Origin: CAZIBG01 sp964536985
GTDB taxonomy: Bacteria; Patescibacteriota; Saccharimonadia; Saccharimonadales; AWTP1-31
Direction of reading: 5' to 3'
Length of the DNA: 64,000 nt
Assembly: GCA_964536985.1 (NCBI GenBank)
Contig: CAZIBG010000004.1
Coordinates: forward strand, 8,735 to 72,734
Shown here: positions 16,678 through 25,724 of the stretch, in pieces
Layout: each line of letters starts with the position of its first letter
How positions within the stretch are numbered: the first letter of the stretch is position 1
Program-made: the position numbers and the translations under genes
The notes under the pieces: model-generated
Databases searched by the model: none
What the model was told of the DNA's origin: nothing
Seen by the model: only the letters and a program-made list of their open reading frames with translations

Positions 16678-17811
16678 ATGGATTATAGCAAAGAAGCATT
16701 ACGGAAACACAAAGAACTTAAGGGCAAGATTGGCGTTGTCTTAAAGGACCAACTCGATTCCAAAGACAAGCTCAGCACCTATTACACTCCGGGCGTAGCT
16801 GCAGTCAGTAGCTATGTAGCCGAACACCCTGAAGAAGCCCGAGATTACACTTGGCTGAACAATAGCGTTGCAGTTATAAGTGATGGCTCAGCAGTGCTTG
16901 GCCTAGGCAACATCGGCCCCTATGGCGCCTTACCCGTCATGGAAGGTAAATCGATGCTATTCAAGCATTTTGCAGATATCGATGCAGTACCAATTGTCTT
17001 GGACGTGCATACAGCTGACGAAATAGTATCTGTCGTAAAAGCGCTGGCTCCGAGTTTTGGCGGCATTAACCTCGAAGATATTGCCGCACCAATCTGTTTT
17101 GAGGTAGAAGACCGCTTAAAGGCAGAACTACACATTCCTGTGTTTCATGATGACCAACACGGCACGGCAATTGTTGTGCTTGCTGGACTCATCAACGCTA
17201 TGAAGGTGACCGGTCGGACCTTGGCTGACTGTCGAATTGTCTGCGTTGGAGCGGGAGCTGCTGGAACGGCAATCATGAAATTACTTAGTCTTTATGCGCA
17301 TCCAGAGATACTTGCTGTAGATAGCAAGGGAATTATCTCGGCCACCCGAACCGATTTGAATGATGAGAAGAAACAGTTGCTTGAATTTACCAACAAGAAC
17401 AATGTTTCCGGAGATCTTGCACATGCTCTAACAGGCGCTGACATCTTTATTGGCGTATCAAAGGGCGGCTTGTTGACAGCAGAAATGATTAAAACTATGG
17501 CAAAAGACCCAATTATCTTTGCAATGGCCAACCCAACTCCAGAGGTTATGCCAGACGTTGCAAAAGAAGCTGGTGTAGCTGTCATGGCAACAGGACGAAG
17601 TGACTTTCCTAACCAGGTAAATAATGCCCTAGCCTTTCCTGGGATATTCCGTGGCGCACTCGATAACCGCGTAACACAAATTTCCGATGATCATAAATTG
17701 GCTGTTGCCGAGGTTATCGCCGGACTAGTTGAATCTCCTACTGCAGAGAATATTATCCCGGGGGTTTTGGACGAACGCCTTGTGCCAGCTATAGCTGCCG
17801 TGATTCGCTAG
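16678..17811 (+). CDS. NAD(P)-dependent malic enzyme (short bacterial type)
   Basis: Oxidatively decarboxylates malate to pyruvate. The 377-residue length matches the short ME class. The signature TYYTPGVAAVS contains the catalytic Tyr. Metal and substrate residues are in INLEDIAAPICFEVEDRL and VFHDDQHGTAIVVLAGL. The dinucleotide motif is CVGAGAAGTAIMKLL, and NPTPEVMPD follows. No other TCA-cycle gene is nearby, so it probably links scavenged C4 acids to pyruvate and reduced cofactor (inference). Cofactor preference cannot be told from the sequence. Confidence 0.95.
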   Translation: MDYSKEALRKHKELKGKIGVVLKDQLDSKDKLSTYYTPGVAAVSSYVAEHPEEARDYTWLNNSVAVISDGSAVLGLGNIGPYGALPVMEGKSMLFKHFADIDAVPIVLDVHTADEIVSVVKALAPSFGGINLEDIAAPICFEVEDRLKAELHIPVFHDDQHGTAIVVLAGLINAMKVTGRTLADCRIVCVGAGAAGTAIMKLLSLYAHPEILAVDSKGIISATRTDLNDEKKQLLEFTNKNNVSGDLAHALTGADIFIGVSKGGLLTAEMIKTMAKDPIIFAMANPTPEVMPDVAKEAGVAVMATGRSDFPNQVNNALAFPGIFRGALDNRVTQISDDHKLAVAEVIAGLVESPTAENIIPGVLDERLVPAIAAVIR

Positions 17812-17820
17812 AACAGTTTG

Positions 17821-18294
17821 CTAGTTATCGGACATCGACGACTGTAAAGAACCTTGTATGCTTGACTGATTAGTCTCTTGAGGATTTGGTGCGTCTTCCG
17901 GAAATGTGCTGAAACTAATTGCTGCAAGAATTGGAACCAAAATGACTGCTCGAATCCTGATGGCATTTTCCCCGACGTGTCGTAAACGAGCTGATGCCAA
18001 AGGATCGTTTAGGAGGCCAACGGTCGTTTGGATTTCTTCACTCTTTTTACGCATTCTAAGCACATTTAGGGCATCAATAGCAAATATTGCCTTGTTGTCA
18101 TAGTTATCGATTTCAGGCTGTGCATGTAGCTGATCAAGCTGACGCTTAACGCTTCTATGTTGCCGGTAGATGCGAGGGTCAAAGGCTCCATTGACACGAT
18201 TCGCAGCTTTAACCTCATCTGTTGTTAATGCTCTTTCCTGTTCTGGCTTAACTGGCGTGATTTTATTGGCAATACCTGTAAATAAAGTAATCAT
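17821..18294 (-). CDS. Small membrane protein of unknown function behind a structured leader
   Basis: I do not recognise this 157-residue protein. It has a polar, Arg/Lys-rich N-terminal half with predicted helices, a hydrophobic stretch at about 115-131 (RAVILVPILAAISFSTF) that could be one membrane segment, and a Ser/Gln/Asn-rich C-terminal tail. The start is well supported: GGAG at 18300-18303 lies 5 nt before the ATG. A near-consensus promoter lies about 130 nt upstream, and the leader between folds into an apparent pseudoknot that could control access to the ribosome binding site. It is single-gene and converges with the malic enzyme. Confidence 0.6.
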   Translation of the reverse strand: MITLFTGIANKITPVKPEQERALTTDEVKAANRVNGAFDPRIYRQHRSVKRQLDQLHAQPEIDNYDNKAIFAIDALNVLRMRKKSEEIQTTVGLLNDPLASARLRHVGENAIRIRAVILVPILAAISFSTFPEDAPNPQETNQSSIQGSLQSSMSDN

Positions 18295-18295
18295 G

Positions 18296-18414
18296 CTTGC
18301 TCCGTTTTAGATAGTATCCAGAGCAAAGGTGTGCAATTCTCGGTTTCGCCATTAGCTCTACTTAGACAAGGCGACCAAATATAGTCTAAGTTTCAGGGCT
18401 GCAATTGCTCTGTT
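18296..18414 (-). ncRNA. Candidate riboswitch-like structured leader with pseudoknot
   Basis: Read on the minus strand from the predicted start near 18414. An 8-bp closing stem CAGAGCAA/TTGCTCTG pairs 18405-18412 with 18319-18326. Inside it CTTAGAC (18384-18390) pairs with GTCTAAG (18361-18367). GGTCGCC (18370-18376), in that loop, pairs with GGCG-AA-ACC (18342-18350) outside it, which makes a pseudoknot. The 3' strand of the closing stem can pair instead with GGAGCAA (18297-18303), which contains the Shine-Dalgarno. This is what a translational switch looks like. I cannot match it to a known riboswitch class. Confidence 0.6.
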
Positions 18415-18420
18415 ATGAGT

Positions 18421-18449
18421 ATATTAACATAAGTAGATAGAATTGTCAA
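18421..18449 (-). promoter_or_regulatory. Near-consensus promoter of the structured leader
   Basis: Perfect TTGACA (18444-18449), a 17-nt spacer and TAATAT (18421-18426) on the minus strand. It is the strongest promoter in the window by sequence. The expected start, about 7 nt downstream, falls at the first base of the leader's closing stem. Confidence 0.8.
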
Positions 18450-18468
18450 TTATAACTATGGTTAGGAC

Positions 18469-20073
18469 CTACCCTAAAACACGGAAGACTTCTTCGACAG
18501 TTGTTTGACCATCAAGTAACTTAAGAAGTGCATTGTGCAACATGGTGAGCATCCCTCCCTGAACGGCTGCGTGCTCAAGAAGTTGCGTAGTGATTTGTCC
18601 ACTCGGTTGAGATAGCAGATTACGTAATGGCTCACTCATGATCATTTGTTCTCGCAAGGCTATTTGCCCACTAAAACCAAAAGGATTTTCGGCAGAAGTA
18701 CCTGGCTTATACAGCGTAATTCCCTGAAGATTAGGCTTTTGAACTGTCGGGGGTAGAGTGTCGACAATTTGCTGTAGTTGCTGGATTGTTTCTGGAGTTG
18801 GCTGATAAGCAATCTTTGTCTTGTCGTCCAATCTACGAACCAAACGTTGTGCCATAATCATGCGGATAGCTGAGGTGAAGAGCGGGTTTTGGCCAATGAT
18901 GTCAACCATTCTGGTCAGAGCCGCCGCAGACGAACTTGCGTGAAAGGTCGACAGCACCAAGTGACCAGTTAGCGAGGCCTGTAATGCGGTCTTTGCGGTA
19001 TCGTTATCCCTGATCTCTCCGACCATTACTACATCTGGATCGAGACGGAGTACGGCCCTGAGGTTATTGGCAAAGTGAGATTCCTCGTTAGACTTACTGG
19101 TCACAGAAACCTGCGTAATACCTGCGAACTGGTATTCTACGGGGTCTTCGATTGTAATAATCTTACGAGTATCACTATTCAGTGTGTTTAAGATGGAATA
19201 GAGTGTCGTTGTTTTACCGGATCCTGTGGGTCCCACGGCTAAGACAAGTCCACTGGGCTTCCGAATAATGTCATCAACGATCTTCCGCTCCGCAGGGTTA
19301 AGGCCGAGACGATCTAGGCTATACATATCGGCCTGCATATTGAAAAGACGCATAACGATATCCATACCATTTATGGCAGGTACCGTTTCGACACGCAGGT
19401 TCATATCGACTGTGGACTCGTCGGCCATCTTAATCTTTTGAGTGATGTGTCCCTGCTGCGCTTGATCTGCAGAAGTAGAAACGTTAGCTGCACTAGCAAT
19501 AGCTGCCGTAAGCATTCGGCTTCGTTCGGCACTAATACTGGCTATTGGGTGGAGCACTCCATCTATACGGAAACGTATGCGGACGCTCTCTTTTTGATTC
19601 TCTACATGGATGTCGGATGCCTGTAGTTTGTGGGCCTGACTAGTGAGGTAGGCCAGCATGTCATCTGCTTTAACTTGCTCTAGAGTCGCAGAAACGGTTT
19701 GAACTAATGTTGAAGAAGACCCTTCGGTTATCTTTATGTCTTGGTAGACAACCTGTTTTGGTGGGTCGTACAATTTCATGTAATCTTGGTAGCCGGTGTC
19801 CGATATCAAACTATAGGTAACTCTTTGGTCGAGGAACCTATTGGTCAGGTTGGTCATGGTCTGTTGGGACGTGGTGGTAGTAATACCGAATTTGATAGCA
19901 CCTTTAGATTCAATTAAAGGAATCACGCGCAGTGAGTACAATTCTTCTAGGGGCAACAACTCTTTAAAAAGTGGCTTGGGGTCGTTATTGTAGGTATTGG
20001 TATAGCTCAGGCCCAGTAGCGTCGCCCGTCTAGCAGTATTTTGTTCTTCCGTTTCTCGGATATCTTGAGTCAT
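18469..20073 (-). CDS. pilB: Type IV pilus assembly / type II secretion ATPase (PilB/GspE family)
   Basis: Cytoplasmic hexameric ATPase that powers pilus extension. The 534 residues comprise an N-terminal GspE-N domain (about 1-110) and an ATPase with Walker A VGPTGSGKTTT (about 285), the Asp box TIEDPVEYQF, and Walker B DPDVVMVGEIRDNDTA followed by TGHLVLSTFHASSS. The C-terminal insertion lacks the usual four zinc-binding cysteines. No other pilus gene is in the window. The promoter is TTGTGG-N17-TATAAT, with the -10 8 nt from the ATG. Epibiotic CPR bacteria use type IV pili for host contact, so a similar use here is inference. Confidence 0.93.
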   Translation of the reverse strand: MTQDIRETEEQNTARRATLLGLSYTNTYNNDPKPLFKELLPLEELYSLRVIPLIESKGAIKFGITTTTSQQTMTNLTNRFLDQRVTYSLISDTGYQDYMKLYDPPKQVVYQDIKITEGSSSTLVQTVSATLEQVKADDMLAYLTSQAHKLQASDIHVENQKESVRIRFRIDGVLHPIASISAERSRMLTAAIASAANVSTSADQAQQGHITQKIKMADESTVDMNLRVETVPAINGMDIVMRLFNMQADMYSLDRLGLNPAERKIVDDIIRKPSGLVLAVGPTGSGKTTTLYSILNTLNSDTRKIITIEDPVEYQFAGITQVSVTSKSNEESHFANNLRAVLRLDPDVVMVGEIRDNDTAKTALQASLTGHLVLSTFHASSSAAALTRMVDIIGQNPLFTSAIRMIMAQRLVRRLDDKTKIAYQPTPETIQQLQQIVDTLPPTVQKPNLQGITLYKPGTSAENPFGFSGQIALREQMIMSEPLRNLLSQPSGQITTQLLEHAAVQGGMLTMLHNALLKLLDGQTTVEEVFRVLG

Positions 20074-20081
20074 GACCTTCT

Positions 20082-20110
20082 ATTATATAGGCATAAGAAC
20101 AATGCCACAA
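20082..20110 (-). promoter_or_regulatory. pilB promoter, leaderless spacing
   Basis: TTGTGG (20105-20110), a 17-nt spacer and TATAAT (20082-20087) on the minus strand. The -10 ends 8 nt before the pilB ATG. Confidence 0.65.
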
Positions 20111-20112
20111 AG

Positions 20113-20140
20113 TTGTAAAGAATGAGCAGGGTTATATAAT
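20113..20140 (+). promoter_or_regulatory. Promoter of the SpoU methyltransferase gene, leaderless spacing
   Basis: TTGTAA (20113-20118), a 16-nt spacer and TATAAT (20135-20140), ending 6 nt before the ATG at 20147. Confidence 0.6.
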
Positions 20141-20146
20141 AGGTCA

Positions 20147-20659
20147 ATGATCAACGACCATCGAGAAATTATAGTTGTCGCCCACGATATGCGAAGTATC
20201 CATAATGTTGGTTCCCTACTTCGTACCGCTGAGGGTCTAGGTATTACTGAGCTAGTGTTTAGTGGATATACACCACATCCTGCTTTTGAGGGTGACACCC
20301 GACTGCCGCATGTAGCATTGCGTCAGACAAACCAGATTCATAAGACCGCGCTTGGAGCTGAGTCGATGGTCAAGTGGCGCTATGCCGCTGATATCAAAGC
20401 AGTAATTGAGCAGTACAAAGACAATGGCTACGAAGTGATAGCTTTAGAGCAGACTAATGATGCCGTTCCGCTGCCCGACTATCATGTACCCGAAAAGCTT
20501 GTTATCGTGCTTGGTCGTGAAGTGGAGGGCCTGGAGGACGATATTATTGAGGCATGCTCAAGTACGGTTGTTATTCCTATGTTTGGCAGCAAAGAGTCGT
20601 TCAACGTAGTTGAGGCGGCCACGATGGCCATGTACCATGCTAGATTTTCTTTAAAGTAG
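20147..20659 (+). CDS. TrmH/SpoU family RNA 2'-O-methyltransferase
   Basis: Methylates ribose 2'-OH in tRNA or rRNA using SAM. The 170-residue protein is a bare SPOUT catalytic domain with no N-terminal RNA-binding extension. Motif 1 is HDMRSIHNVGSLLRTAEG (Asn and Arg catalytic), motif 2 is VIVLGREVEGL, and motif 3 is IPMFGSKESFNVVEAATMAMY, forming the knotted SAM site. The RNA target cannot be assigned from the sequence. It is a single gene, divergent from pilB, and converges with the CAP-domain gene 2 nt away. Confidence 0.92.
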   Translation: MINDHREIIVVAHDMRSIHNVGSLLRTAEGLGITELVFSGYTPHPAFEGDTRLPHVALRQTNQIHKTALGAESMVKWRYAADIKAVIEQYKDNGYEVIALEQTNDAVPLPDYHVPEKLVIVLGREVEGLEDDIIEACSSTVVIPMFGSKESFNVVEAATMAMYHARFSLK

Positions 20660-20661
20660 AA

Positions 20662-21948
20662 CTAAAGTATCGATCCGACAGTTCTTGTCAGGAAGTATAA
20701 GGCTACGATAAGGGCAATAACGAGTAGATCAAGTAGTTTGTGAGTCATGATATATCGTTCGCCCTTAACGATGAACTTATGGGCTGCAAGGCTGTGCTTA
20801 ACGAAGACGTACAGGCCTCCGCTGACAGCTGCTATAACAAGAAATGCTAGCACCCATATGTAATTCCCATTTGTTAGTAGCTGCAGTTTACTGACTTTCT
20901 TAGGCTCAGCTACTTCAGGTTTAACGTCGTCATTAGATATCTTATTGCCGACAAGCTCTGGCTCGAGAATGCTCAGTTTATATTCTTTGGCTGAATTCGT
21001 CAGATCAATATCAGAGACTGACTTAGCACCATTAATCTCTAATGTAACGGTGTGCTTACCAGACGCAACATTACTAAATGTCACCGTCCCTTTATCGTCA
21101 GTGTACCCAACTTGAGGATCGGAGTGTAGGGATGCTTTTATCCCCTTGGACGGCTTACCCGCCGTGTTGGTGACCGTTAATATTACGGTGTGAGAAGTGA
21201 TCTCGTTAGAGGGGGTTGAGGTTTGGACCGGGGAAACAACTGCAGTTTTCTTTGTGGTGGTTGTAGTGACGGGTGGTGGTGGAGGCGTAGCGGCCGCTTT
21301 AGCTACATAAGGAGTGCCATACATTGCCACTATGATGGTCTGCTGGCTCGCTTCTATATCACCACAGTTATATCCATCAGCATTGGCAACGCCAAACCCA
21401 ACATCTTTGTAATCTGGATGGAGTAAGTTGTCGCGGTGCGTTGGGCTGTTATACCAACCCGTAATTACCTCGACACTGCGGTTGAATCCACAGGCAAGGT
21501 TTTCTCCGGCTTTGGAATAGCTGTACCCTGCGTTCGATATAAAGACCCATGGTGGACTTCCATCGGGAGTATTGTGGGACCAATAATTACGATTGGCCAT
21601 GTCGTTAGCTTTTGCTTGTGCTGCGGTAGTGAGTTGTCCGTTTATACTTAAGTTCCCTACTCCTGCGGTTGCTCGCCTGCTATTTGACTCGCCAAGTAAA
21701 TCGGCTGTACTAATGCCTGTAGCATAGGCTAAGACGCTTGGCTCCGACACTGACTGATTTGTTGAGGCAACAGGACTGGCTCGGTTTATTCGTGGGCCAC
21801 CTACAACAGATGCCAACATTAAGACTCCAGCCGTGATGATCAGTAAAGGCAAGAACGGCTTATAGACCTTCATAAAATGATTCGTTCTTTTTTGATGATG
21901 TCCGTGGCGTTTGCGATGCGGACTATGAGGAGCTGGACGTTCAGTCAT
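20662..21948 (-). CDS. CAP/SCP-domain surface protein with C-terminal membrane segments
   Basis: The 428-residue protein has a His/Arg/Lys-rich N-terminus, a membrane segment at about 33-52, then a CAP domain (about 75-200) with NYWSHNTPDGSPPW, GENLACGF and TGWYNSPTHRDNLL; the CAP histidines and glutamate are present. A Thr/Pro linker leads to an Ig-like or carboxypeptidase-regulatory beta domain (about 245-325; AGKPSKGIKASLHSD). Two further membrane helices follow (about 360-380 and 405-425). CAP proteins bind lipids, proteins or metals outside the cell. Here it is probably displayed on the outer face of the membrane. TACAAT at 21957-21962 ends 8 nt before the ATG. Confidence 0.88.
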   Translation of the reverse strand: MTERPAPHSPHRKRHGHHQKRTNHFMKVYKPFLPLLIITAGVLMLASVVGGPRINRASPVASTNQSVSEPSVLAYATGISTADLLGESNSRRATAGVGNLSINGQLTTAAQAKANDMANRNYWSHNTPDGSPPWVFISNAGYSYSKAGENLACGFNRSVEVITGWYNSPTHRDNLLHPDYKDVGFGVANADGYNCGDIEASQQTIIVAMYGTPYVAKAAATPPPPPVTTTTTKKTAVVSPVQTSTPSNEITSHTVILTVTNTAGKPSKGIKASLHSDPQVGYTDDKGTVTFSNVASGKHTVTLEINGAKSVSDIDLTNSAKEYKLSILEPELVGNKISNDDVKPEVAEPKKVSKLQLLTNGNYIWVLAFLVIAAVSGGLYVFVKHSLAAHKFIVKGERYIMTHKLLDLLVIALIVALYFLTRTVGSIL

Positions 21949-21956
21949 TACGATTT

Positions 21957-21962
21957 ATTGTA
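21957..21962 (-). promoter_or_regulatory. -10 element of the CAP-domain gene, leaderless spacing
   Basis: TACAAT on the minus strand, 8 nt from the ATG, lying in the 40-nt gap after dnaE. Confidence 0.45.
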
Positions 21963-21988
21963 TCCCAGTTTATCGTAAAACATAAGTA

Positions 21989-24900
21989 CTATTGCAGCTT
22001 TATGTTAGAAGCACCAACGACTTCCGAAAGAGTGGAAACGGTTTGTTCGTTATGTTGAATTTTCATAGGTAATTTAATGATCTGTCTATTGCTTTCGTCG
22101 CCAAGCACTAAAACTACTTCTGTGGTGCCGCTGTTTTGATCGATAATTGATTTAAGTTGCATCAGCATTTGCTGGTTATTGTTATCGGCAAGTTTGATGT
22201 ACAGGCGTGGATTTACGGTAGCGTCATCGGAAGCGGTTGCCGCGGCCTTTTTATTGGGTACTTTAGGTTTACTGATTTTTGGTTTCTTTTGCTTCTTCAT
22301 GGTCGGTATATAGTTTATCGCTTCGTCGGGTGTGATCTCTCGTGCCGCATCAACCATAACTTGTGCAGTTGCACTTGGCTTCCCTTCGCGGTCTTGTCCG
22401 GATATTTTCCCAGTTATACTAATAACGCGGTCACGCTGCCATAGTTCGCCACTTTTGGCATAAACACCCGGGAATAAGATAAGTTCCATCTCGCCAAACT
22501 CATCTGCAATCTTTGCGAATGCCATCTTTTGACCTTTTTTGGTCATGATCTCTCTGGATTCAACAATAACACCGCCAATTGTTACACTTTTGCCATGAAA
22601 TTCAGGCAGTACATCCGGAATGGGCACTGTTTGCTCAGCAAGCCATATCTTGTAGTCTTCGAGAGGGTGAGAAGAAAGGTATAAACCAAGCAACTCACGC
22701 TCCCATTGGAGCTGTTCACGTTTTGTGATATTTCCCGCATCGGTATCAAGCTTTAGTTTGGGCTTCATTTGTTCGTTTATGTCTGCTGTTTCGCCGAACA
22801 GGTCGATTTGGCCGCTGGCTTTTTCTTTTTGAATACGGCTGGCATAGGCCAGTAGTACATCGAGGTTTTCGAGCAGCATTCCGCGCGTTCCATATCGATC
22901 CAACGCGCCTGCCTTAATAAGACTTTCAAGAGTTTTTCGATTTACGATTCTAACATTTACTCTTTCAAAAAAGTCTTCAAGGCTACTGAATGGACTCTCT
23001 GTTCGTGCTCGAAGGATTTCTTCGACTGCAGCGGTCCCGACGTTTTTGATGGCAGCCATTCCAAAACGTACTTCATGCTTATCGGGGGTTACCGCAAATT
23101 CCACGAAAGACTCGTTAATGTCTGGAGAAAGCACTGTAATTCCCATGTTATTGCACTCCGAAATCTCAATCGCTAATCGATCGGTGTCGTCGTAGTCGCT
23201 GGTCATTAAAGCAGCCATAAAGCTTTCTGGGTAGTGAGCTTTAAGCCAGGCGGTCTGATAGGCAATGTAGCCATAGCATGCCGAGTGACTCTTGTTAAAA
23301 CAGTAATCGGCAAATGCTTCAAGTTGTGCCCAGAATTTATCGGCAAAGCTTTTGGGAACCTTGCTGTTTTCGATCATACCTTCGATAAAAGCCACCTTCA
23401 TCTTGGCCATGGTTTCGCGCTGTTTCTTTCCAATGGCTTTTCGTAGTGTATCTGCCTGTCCACCAGTAAATCCGCACATATCCTTACTGATCTGCATAAA
23501 CTGCTCTTGGTAGACCAAGATTCCATATGTTTCTGACAGCGCTGCCCTTAACCCCTCATGTTCATAGGTAACTTCTTTAAGACCATGTTTACGAGCGATG
23601 AAGTCGTCAATAAATTGCATTGGACCCGGACGGTACAGCGCCACCATGGCGATAATATCATCGAACCTAGATGGCTTGAGTTCCCGTAGATAGCGTTTCA
23701 TTCCGGCAGATTCAAGTTGAAAAACACCGGTAGTGTCACCTCGCTGCAGTAGCTCATAGGCTTTAATGTCATCAAGCGGGATGGCGGCAATATCTATATC
23801 TTTGCCATAAACTTTCTTAATGATACGAAGTGTGTTCTTGATAATTGTTAAGTTAGAAAGTCCTAGGAAGTCCATCTTAAGCAGTCCTAGCTCTTCTACG
23901 GGACCCATGGAATATTGGGTAGAAACTACACCTTTTTGGGCCATTTCGAGCGGCGCATATTTAACAATTTCAGCTGGAGCAATAACTACACCAGCGGCAT
24001 GAATACCATGACTCCTAATTGTGCCTTCCATCTGAACGGCAAGGTCAAAGATTCGTTTACTTTGCTCGCTCGACTGATATTCGGCCTTTAGGTCGGGGTC
24101 TTTAACCAGAGAAACTTTTAACGGTTGATGGCGACCCATAACTGGTGGCGGAATCATTTTTGATAGCCTGTCAGCTTCGCTATAAGGAATCTGTAGAACA
24201 CGAGCCACATCTCTTACGGCGTTACGAGCCGCCATTCGGCCAAAAGTAACAATATTGGCTACACGGTCTTTGCCGTATTTTCTGACACAGTACTGGATGA
24301 CCTCGTCGCGGCGAGTATCTTGGATGTCGATATCCACATCAGGCATGCTGATACGATCAGGATTCAGAAAACGTTCAAACAGCAGGTCATAGGCCATGGG
24401 GTCAAGTTCCGTGATACGCATTGCGTAGGCAATGATAGAGCCAGCTGCAGAGCCACGGCCTGGACCAAAGACAATTCCTTGGTCTTTACCCCAGTTAATA
24501 AAGTCCGACACGATTAAAAAATAACCGTTAAAGCCCATCGATGCTATTACGCCCAGTTCGTATTCCGCACGTGTAAGGATATTTGCCGGCAGTGTCTTCT
24601 TTGCCAAATCAATCGTGAGCTTTGCGGAATCGGTCAAGGAGATATCGCCGTAGCGCCATGCTAAACCTTGGTATACGAGGGTGTGAAGATATGTTTCCTC
24701 TGTTTCACCTTCTGGTACGGGAAACTTTGGTATTAAGATACCGCCAAGTTTTATCTCTACATTACATCGATCGGCTATGTCCCTGGTGTTTGTTATTACT
24801 TCCGGATGTTCATCTCCCCACCGTCCAATTATTTCTGCTGGATCGGTAACGTGTAGCTCGAAGTCTTTTAGGCTCATCCTTTTGGTATCGGTTAGGAAGG

Positions 24901-25624
24901 ATCCAGTTTGCACGCACAGCAGTAGCTCGTGCGCTTCCTGATCTTCATGACGGAGGTAATGGGCATCGCAGGTCAAGACGCACTTAATGTCTAGCTCCTT
25001 GGCTAGCTTGAAGGTCTGTTCAGTGACGCCCACCTGTTCCTTCCAAACGCTAGGGTGTTTGGGGTGTCCGTGATCCTGTATTTCAAGGTAATAGCGGTCA
25101 CCGAAAACCGATTTATACCACTCGGCTGTTTTTTTGGCTTGTTCATATTGGCCATTACGAAGTGAATCCCCTACCTCGCCACCAATACAGCCGCTCAGGA
25201 TGATCAATCCTTCATTATATTTCTTGAGTAAATCATGATCGACTCGAGGCTTATAGTAGACGCCATCCAGGTTGGCGATGCTGCTCAGTCTCATTAAGTT
25301 CTCATACCCAACATTGTTCATGGCCAGGATAATAAGATGGAATGGAGTCCTGTCTTTTTGGGGATCACGGTCGTTTATGGTTCGCGGAGCTACATACGTC
25401 TCCATGCCAATGATAGGATTTATATCAGCCGCTTTGGCGGATTTGTAAAATTCAATTACACCTGACATAGTCCCATGATCAGTAATTGCTACCGATTTCA
25501 TGCCCTTTTCAGTGACATACTCCATTAGATCGGGTACTTTTGTTAAGCCATCAAGAAGACTGTACTGCGTGTGATTATGCAAATGCACATAATCACTTGT
25601 AGTAAGTGTTTTTTCGGAAGCCAT
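21989..25624 (-). CDS. dnaE: DNA polymerase III subunit alpha
   Basis: Catalytic subunit of the replicative polymerase. The 1211 residues run in DnaE order: PHP domain (HLHNHTQYSLLDG, AITDHGTMSGVIEFY), palm with catalytic aspartates in MPDVDIDIQDTRRDEV (about 425-435), GPGRGSAAGSIIAY, fingers and thumb (YQEQFMQISKDMCGFTGG, FNKSHSACYGYIAYQTAWLK), helix-hairpin-helix, and a C-terminal OB fold (SVTIGGVIVESREIMTKKG). The PHP metal residues look intact, so proofreading could be intrinsic (inference). A GGGGT tract precedes the ATG, and a TATAAT lies about 30 nt upstream. Confidence 0.97.
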   Translation of the reverse strand: MASEKTLTTSDYVHLHNHTQYSLLDGLTKVPDLMEYVTEKGMKSVAITDHGTMSGVIEFYKSAKAADINPIIGMETYVAPRTINDRDPQKDRTPFHLIILAMNNVGYENLMRLSSIANLDGVYYKPRVDHDLLKKYNEGLIILSGCIGGEVGDSLRNGQYEQAKKTAEWYKSVFGDRYYLEIQDHGHPKHPSVWKEQVGVTEQTFKLAKELDIKCVLTCDAHYLRHEDQEAHELLLCVQTGSFLTDTKRMSLKDFELHVTDPAEIIGRWGDEHPEVITNTRDIADRCNVEIKLGGILIPKFPVPEGETEETYLHTLVYQGLAWRYGDISLTDSAKLTIDLAKKTLPANILTRAEYELGVIASMGFNGYFLIVSDFINWGKDQGIVFGPGRGSAAGSIIAYAMRITELDPMAYDLLFERFLNPDRISMPDVDIDIQDTRRDEVIQYCVRKYGKDRVANIVTFGRMAARNAVRDVARVLQIPYSEADRLSKMIPPPVMGRHQPLKVSLVKDPDLKAEYQSSEQSKRIFDLAVQMEGTIRSHGIHAAGVVIAPAEIVKYAPLEMAQKGVVSTQYSMGPVEELGLLKMDFLGLSNLTIIKNTLRIIKKVYGKDIDIAAIPLDDIKAYELLQRGDTTGVFQLESAGMKRYLRELKPSRFDDIIAMVALYRPGPMQFIDDFIARKHGLKEVTYEHEGLRAALSETYGILVYQEQFMQISKDMCGFTGGQADTLRKAIGKKQRETMAKMKVAFIEGMIENSKVPKSFADKFWAQLEAFADYCFNKSHSACYGYIAYQTAWLKAHYPESFMAALMTSDYDDTDRLAIEISECNNMGITVLSPDINESFVEFAVTPDKHEVRFGMAAIKNVGTAAVEEILRARTESPFSSLEDFFERVNVRIVNRKTLESLIKAGALDRYGTRGMLLENLDVLLAYASRIQKEKASGQIDLFGETADINEQMKPKLKLDTDAGNITKREQLQWERELLGLYLSSHPLEDYKIWLAEQTVPIPDVLPEFHGKSVTIGGVIVESREIMTKKGQKMAFAKIADEFGEMELILFPGVYAKSGELWQRDRVISITGKISGQDREGKPSATAQVMVDAAREITPDEAINYIPTMKKQKKPKISKPKVPNKKAAATASDDATVNPRLYIKLADNNNQQMLMQLKSIIDQNSGTTEVVLVLGDESNRQIIKLPMKIQHNEQTVSTLSEVVGASNIKLQ

Positions 25625-25666
25625 TAGATACTGTTACCCCATTACTCTTATGTATCTATTATAACT

Positions 25667-25696
25667 AAAAATCCCTGGACTTGTTCGGCCAGGGAT
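25667..25696 (-). terminator. Intrinsic terminator of the YtxH operon
   Basis: Eight-bp perfect stem ATCCCTGG/CCAGGGAT (25671-25678 with 25689-25696), a 10-nt loop and a T run on the minus-strand 3' side. It ends the two-gene operon above dnaE. Confidence 0.85.
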
Positions 25697-25724
25697 ATTA
25701 TTACAACGAATAAACGTTTGAAGT

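Noticed and set aside
18296..18414. A known RNA (SRP RNA, tmRNA, 6S RNA, or preQ1, ZTP, SAM-II, fluoride or c-di-GMP riboswitch)
   Set aside because: None of the conserved sequence blocks I know for these families is visible. A covariance search was not possible.
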